Below the pieces are notes generated by a model, which was not told the DNA's origin, made no database searches, and saw only the letters and a program-made list of their open reading frames with translations. Position numbers and translations under genes: made by a program. DNA of 51,537 nucleotides from Bacteroidota bacterium (GTDB lineage Bacteria > Bacteroidota > Bacteroidia > Chitinophagales > UBA2359): contig JAHDBT010000003.1 in NCBI GenBank assembly GCA_020630215.1, positions 1 through 51,537 of the forward strand. Reading direction: 5' to 3'. Each line of letters starts with the position of its first letter. Position 1 is the first letter of the stretch. Shown here in pieces: positions 49,571 to 51,537 of this stretch.

Positions 49571-49999
49571 TTAAATATAATATTCATCTACTAGGTAATC
49601 AGTGTTTTCACTTCTTACTCCTCTTGACTTCAAATCACAAGCATCAAGCAGGTGGTTTGCTTGTACTCGGCTCATTTTTTCTTGCAATATTCGCTTTATT
49701 TTTTGGCGTAAAATTGTGCCTCCGTTGTCGATTATGATTTGCTTTACTTCCTGTATTTTCTCGTCTGAAAATTTAGTTACTTTTCTTACTCTAAGAGTAA
49801 ATGTTTCATCTCTGCCATTGTCGGCTCTATCATGGAATGTAATTTGATTTGCTGTTTTTATCGTGTGGTCTAATACGAAACTATACGAGTGAAAATAACT
49901 TACACTTAGGGTTGTTACTAATGATTTGTATTCGTTTTCGCTTGCATGTATGGTATTGAAATCTTTAGCGTCGATTTTGAAAATTGCTCCTAAAGTCAT
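49571..49999 (-). CDS. hypothetical protein, 142 aa
   Basis: ATG at 49999 (MTLGAIFKIDAKDF), right after copy 2 of the promoter block. A short upstream frame, MTLSLKNKIL, ends before this ATG and could act as a leader peptide. The product has RDETFTLRVRKVTKFSDEKI and a helical KRILQEKMSRVQANHLLDAC segment. Not recognised. Confidence 0.65.
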   Translation of the reverse strand: MTLGAIFKIDAKDFNTIHASENEYKSLVTTLSVSYFHSYSFVLDHTIKTANQITFHDRADNGRDETFTLRVRKVTKFSDEKIQEVKQIIIDNGGTILRQKIKRILQEKMSRVQANHLLDACDLKSRGVRSENTDYLVDEYYI

Positions 50000-50124
50000 A
50001 ATATCTTGTTTTTTAAAGAAAGTGTCATTACTTCCTTACGATACTCAAAGATAACACTAATAACTATCAAAACCAAACAAAAACAAATAAAAGTTTACTT
50101 TTCTTTTAAAAAAACAACAAAAAA
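49990..50124 (-). repeat. duplicated promoter block, copy 2 (135 bp), canonical promoter
   Basis: Contains TTTG (50074-50077), a 20-bp spacer and TATCTTTG (50046-50053), both exact matches, and AAAAGT/ACTTTT (50089-50102). It is nearly identical to 47643-47778. In this copy one T is missing in a T-run, so the small upstream frame closes before the gene start. Confidence 0.88.
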
Positions 50125-50153
50125 GCCCGAAACAATAAATGCTTCGGGCTTTT
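50121..50153 (-). terminator. rho-independent terminator
   Basis: Perfect 11-bp stem (AAAAGCCCGAA at 50121-50131, TTCGGGCTTTT at 50143-50153), followed on the minus strand by T. It ends the 50171-51262 transcript and lies just before copy 2 of the promoter block. Confidence 0.85.
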
Positions 50154-50170
50154 CTCTTAATTAGTGGCTT

Positions 50171-51262
50171 CTACTTGGTCGAAAAGGTCAAACCGTTTTT
50201 AGTTGTTATTTTTAGCCCTTTGATTTCTGTATTACCAAGTTTTACAAACTTATTTACTTCTTTTAGTTTAAGTGTCTTTTTTATGAATTGATCAGGCACT
50301 AAATCAATGTCAACCACCTCAACACTAAAACCGCTTTTTATGCCTTTTAATTTTTCGGCTTCAATCTTGCTTGCTTCTGCCTCCAGTTCTTGTTGCTTCA
50401 AGACAGCAGCGGCCCGTTTTTTACGCTCGGCTTCAATACGCACTTTTTCGGCTTCTGCTTCCTCCAGCTCTTGTTGTAGTCTTACTTTTTCCGCTTCGGC
50501 ATCTGCTTTGGCTTTTGCGGCTTTGGCTTCGAGCCGTCGAAGTTCGGCTGCTTGGGCCTTGTTTTCGGCTTCAAGCTTAGCGGCTTCTAATTCGATTTTT
50601 ACTTGTTCTTGTTTCGCTTCGATTAGGGTATTTACTGCGTTTTTGCAATTGTCAAGCATCTGCACTACTTCGTCGGTGCGTTCTTGGAAAATACTAGTGT
50701 GAACCCTTGCATCATTCAATGTCGCCTTTACTCGATTAGAAACGGCTTTAAATTCCGATGCTGTGCAGTTTTGCAAGCTTCGGTATATTTCAGTTAGTTC
50801 GCTTCTAAAAACGGTAATTTCCTGCGCCAAGTCATCCACTCGCTTTTGTTCGGCTCGCACTTTTTGGCGTTCCTTTTCAGCTTCGGCTTCAATCCGTGCA
50901 GCTTCTGCTTGTCGTTTTCTTTCCACTTCAATATCAAAAGCGGTAATTGCTGCCGTTTTTTCGGCAATGAGTGATTTTAAAGGGATTGAATTTTCCTTTT
51001 CGACCGCTATAATACTCTTGCCTAGTCTGTTTAGTGGTTTTCTTAGGTCTAAGCCTAAAGCTAAGTAGTTTTTTAGTTCCTTTTTAGCAGCACCGACTAA
51101 AGTTCGGGCCTCATTACGTGCCTCTTTGGTTTCTATTTTTTGTATAGCTTCAAGCTTAGCAATATGTACCGAAACGGCATCTTTGCCAGCATTAAAAGCC
51201 TTTGCTGCTGTTTTCAGTTCAGCAACTGTATTTCCTAAGTCCTCTTTTTTGATAATAGCCAT
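50171..51262 (-). CDS. long coiled-coil protein with DUF1351/recombination-associated C-terminal domain, 363 aa
   Basis: Residues about 110-310 are a coiled coil rich in Ala, Glu and Lys (EAEKERQKVRAEQKRVDDLA, KAAKAKADAEAEKVRLQQEL). The C-terminal 50 residues (GFSVEVVDIDLVPDQFIKKT, then NTEIKGLKITTKNG) match a short domain common at the end of phage early proteins that lie beside recombination genes. The N-terminal part is a helical bundle. First gene after the promoter at 51292. Likely an early recombination or replication accessory; function not established. Confidence 0.7.
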   Translation of the reverse strand: MAIIKKEDLGNTVAELKTAAKAFNAGKDAVSVHIAKLEAIQKIETKEARNEARTLVGAAKKELKNYLALGLDLRKPLNRLGKSIIAVEKENSIPLKSLIAEKTAAITAFDIEVERKRQAEAARIEAEAEKERQKVRAEQKRVDDLAQEITVFRSELTEIYRSLQNCTASEFKAVSNRVKATLNDARVHTSIFQERTDEVVQMLDNCKNAVNTLIEAKQEQVKIELEAAKLEAENKAQAAELRRLEAKAAKAKADAEAEKVRLQQELEEAEAEKVRIEAERKKRAAAVLKQQELEAEASKIEAEKLKGIKSGFSVEVVDIDLVPDQFIKKTLKLKEVNKFVKLGNTEIKGLKITTKNGLTFSTK

Positions 51263-51291
51263 AATAAATTTTATTTTGATTGTATGATATG

Positions 51292-51340
51292 CAAATATAA
51301 CAATAAAAGCTTAATAATTACACTTTTTATTAAACTTTTA
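51292..51340 (-). promoter_or_regulatory. promoter for the 51262 gene, with operator-like arms
   Basis: TATATTTG on the minus strand (51292-51299), 30 bases before the ATG at 51262. Just upstream are AAAAGCTTAA (51305) and TTAAACTTTTA (51330-51340), similar to the arms at the 3555 promoter. No TTTG at -33. Confidence 0.55.
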
Positions 51341-51346
51341 TTGTTG

Positions 51347-51537
51347 TTAATTTTTGAGTTTCTTAATTTCCGTATCAAGCTGTTTTACCAGTTCGCTTAT
51401 CTTTTCAATTATTTCGGCTCTTTTAGCCTTGTTTTCGAAATCGGATCTAGTGAACATCTTGTCGGATAGCCCCTCGATGTAATCATGATTAACACGCCAA
51501 TTACCGCTCTTGTCTTTTAGCTTCAAGGATAAACGGT
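51347..51537 (-). CDS. HTH transcriptional regulator, C-terminal part (5' part at 542-1 across the join)
   Basis: Open on the minus strand from 51537 to a TAA at 51347; bases 51483-51537 repeat bases 1-55. The C-terminal 45 residues are helical and charged (FTRSDFENKAKRAEIIEKIS, then ELVKQLDTEIKKLKN), forming a short coiled coil that may dimerise the regulator. The downstream region holds the promoter for the 51262 gene. Confidence 0.75.
   Translation of the reverse strand, partial: RLSLKLKDKSGNWRVNHDYIEGLSDKMFTRSDFENKAKRAEIIEKISELVKQLDTEIKKLKN
51483..51537. repeat. direct terminal repeat, right copy
   Basis: Identical to bases 1-55. It marks the circular overlap, so the true circumference is about 51,482 bp. 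Confidence 0.93.

Noticed and set aside
50307-50702. Plus-strand serine- and alanine-rich frame of 131 codons
   Set aside because: Mirror image of the repetitive coiled-coil gene on the minus strand.
1-51537. Lysogeny genes (integrase, excisionase, attachment sites)
   Set aside because: No tyrosine or serine recombinase motifs were found, and the HTH regulator alone is not evidence of lysogeny.
1-51537. CRISPR array, tRNA genes or diversity-generating element
   Set aside because: No spaced identical repeats of CRISPR type, no cloverleaf with conserved TTC loop and no reverse transcriptase were seen.

Overview
The window is a complete circular phage genome of about 51,482 bp. The first 55 bases recur exactly as the last 55 (51483-51537), and a regulator gene is continuous only when the ends are joined. 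The DNA is AT-rich. Promoters match the Bacteroidota type (-7 box TAnnTTTG, best cases with TTTG 19-20 bp upstream), Shine-Dalgarno sequences are mostly absent, and signal peptides end in AQ or SQ. The host is therefore probably a member of the Bacteroidota. A 1445-residue tape measure protein, a gp10-like connector and a frameshifted tail chaperone indicate a long-tailed siphovirus. I see no integrase, DNA polymerase, tRNA or CRISPR array.

Layout. (1) 46756-51537 continuing through 1-3994, minus strand: an early region of mostly small unknown genes, with a RecE/ExoVIII-like exonuclease, a possible OB-fold protein, a coiled-coil protein and a junction-spanning HTH regulator. Its genes are separated by related CCCCG...CGGGG hairpins and served by a duplicated promoter block. 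(2) 4102-7441, plus: five genes of membrane and coiled-coil proteins under one promoter. (3) 7646-18303, plus: prohead protease/scaffold, capsid-associated proteins, major capsid, portal, then four consecutive genes with Sec signal peptides, a holin-like protein and a membrane protein with a SPOR-like domain. (4) 18304-18669: no convincing gene, but two promoter-terminator units that may make small RNAs. (5) 18670-25953, minus: small accessory genes (one YopX-like, one with an SSB-like tail, one broken by a stop codon), a PD-(D/E)XK nuclease, a PAPS-reductase-like protein with a G10 tract, a DnaC/IstB-like helicase loader, and a replication initiator carrying two arrays of 12-bp repeats that could be the origin. 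(6) 26204-38115, plus: terminase, tail chaperone with -1 frameshift, connector proteins, an Acb2/Tad1-like protein, tail-tip proteins and a lipoprotein. (7) 38185-40751, minus: two unknown genes, a zinc amidase endolysin and a di-haem cytochrome c peroxidase. (8) 40873-46696, plus: tape measure and tail-end genes.

How it works together (inference). Early minus-strand operons start from promoters flanked by AAAAGTTTA-like dyads. The initiator and helicase loader would recruit the host replisome at the iteron array. Plus-strand blocks build head and tail separately. Lysis would use the holin-like protein, the amidase and perhaps the SPOR-like protein. The most unusual content is the periplasmic-type peroxidase in the lysis operon, the block of secreted proteins in the head module, cysteine-rich virion proteins, the membrane-protein cassette and the unexplained small transcription units.
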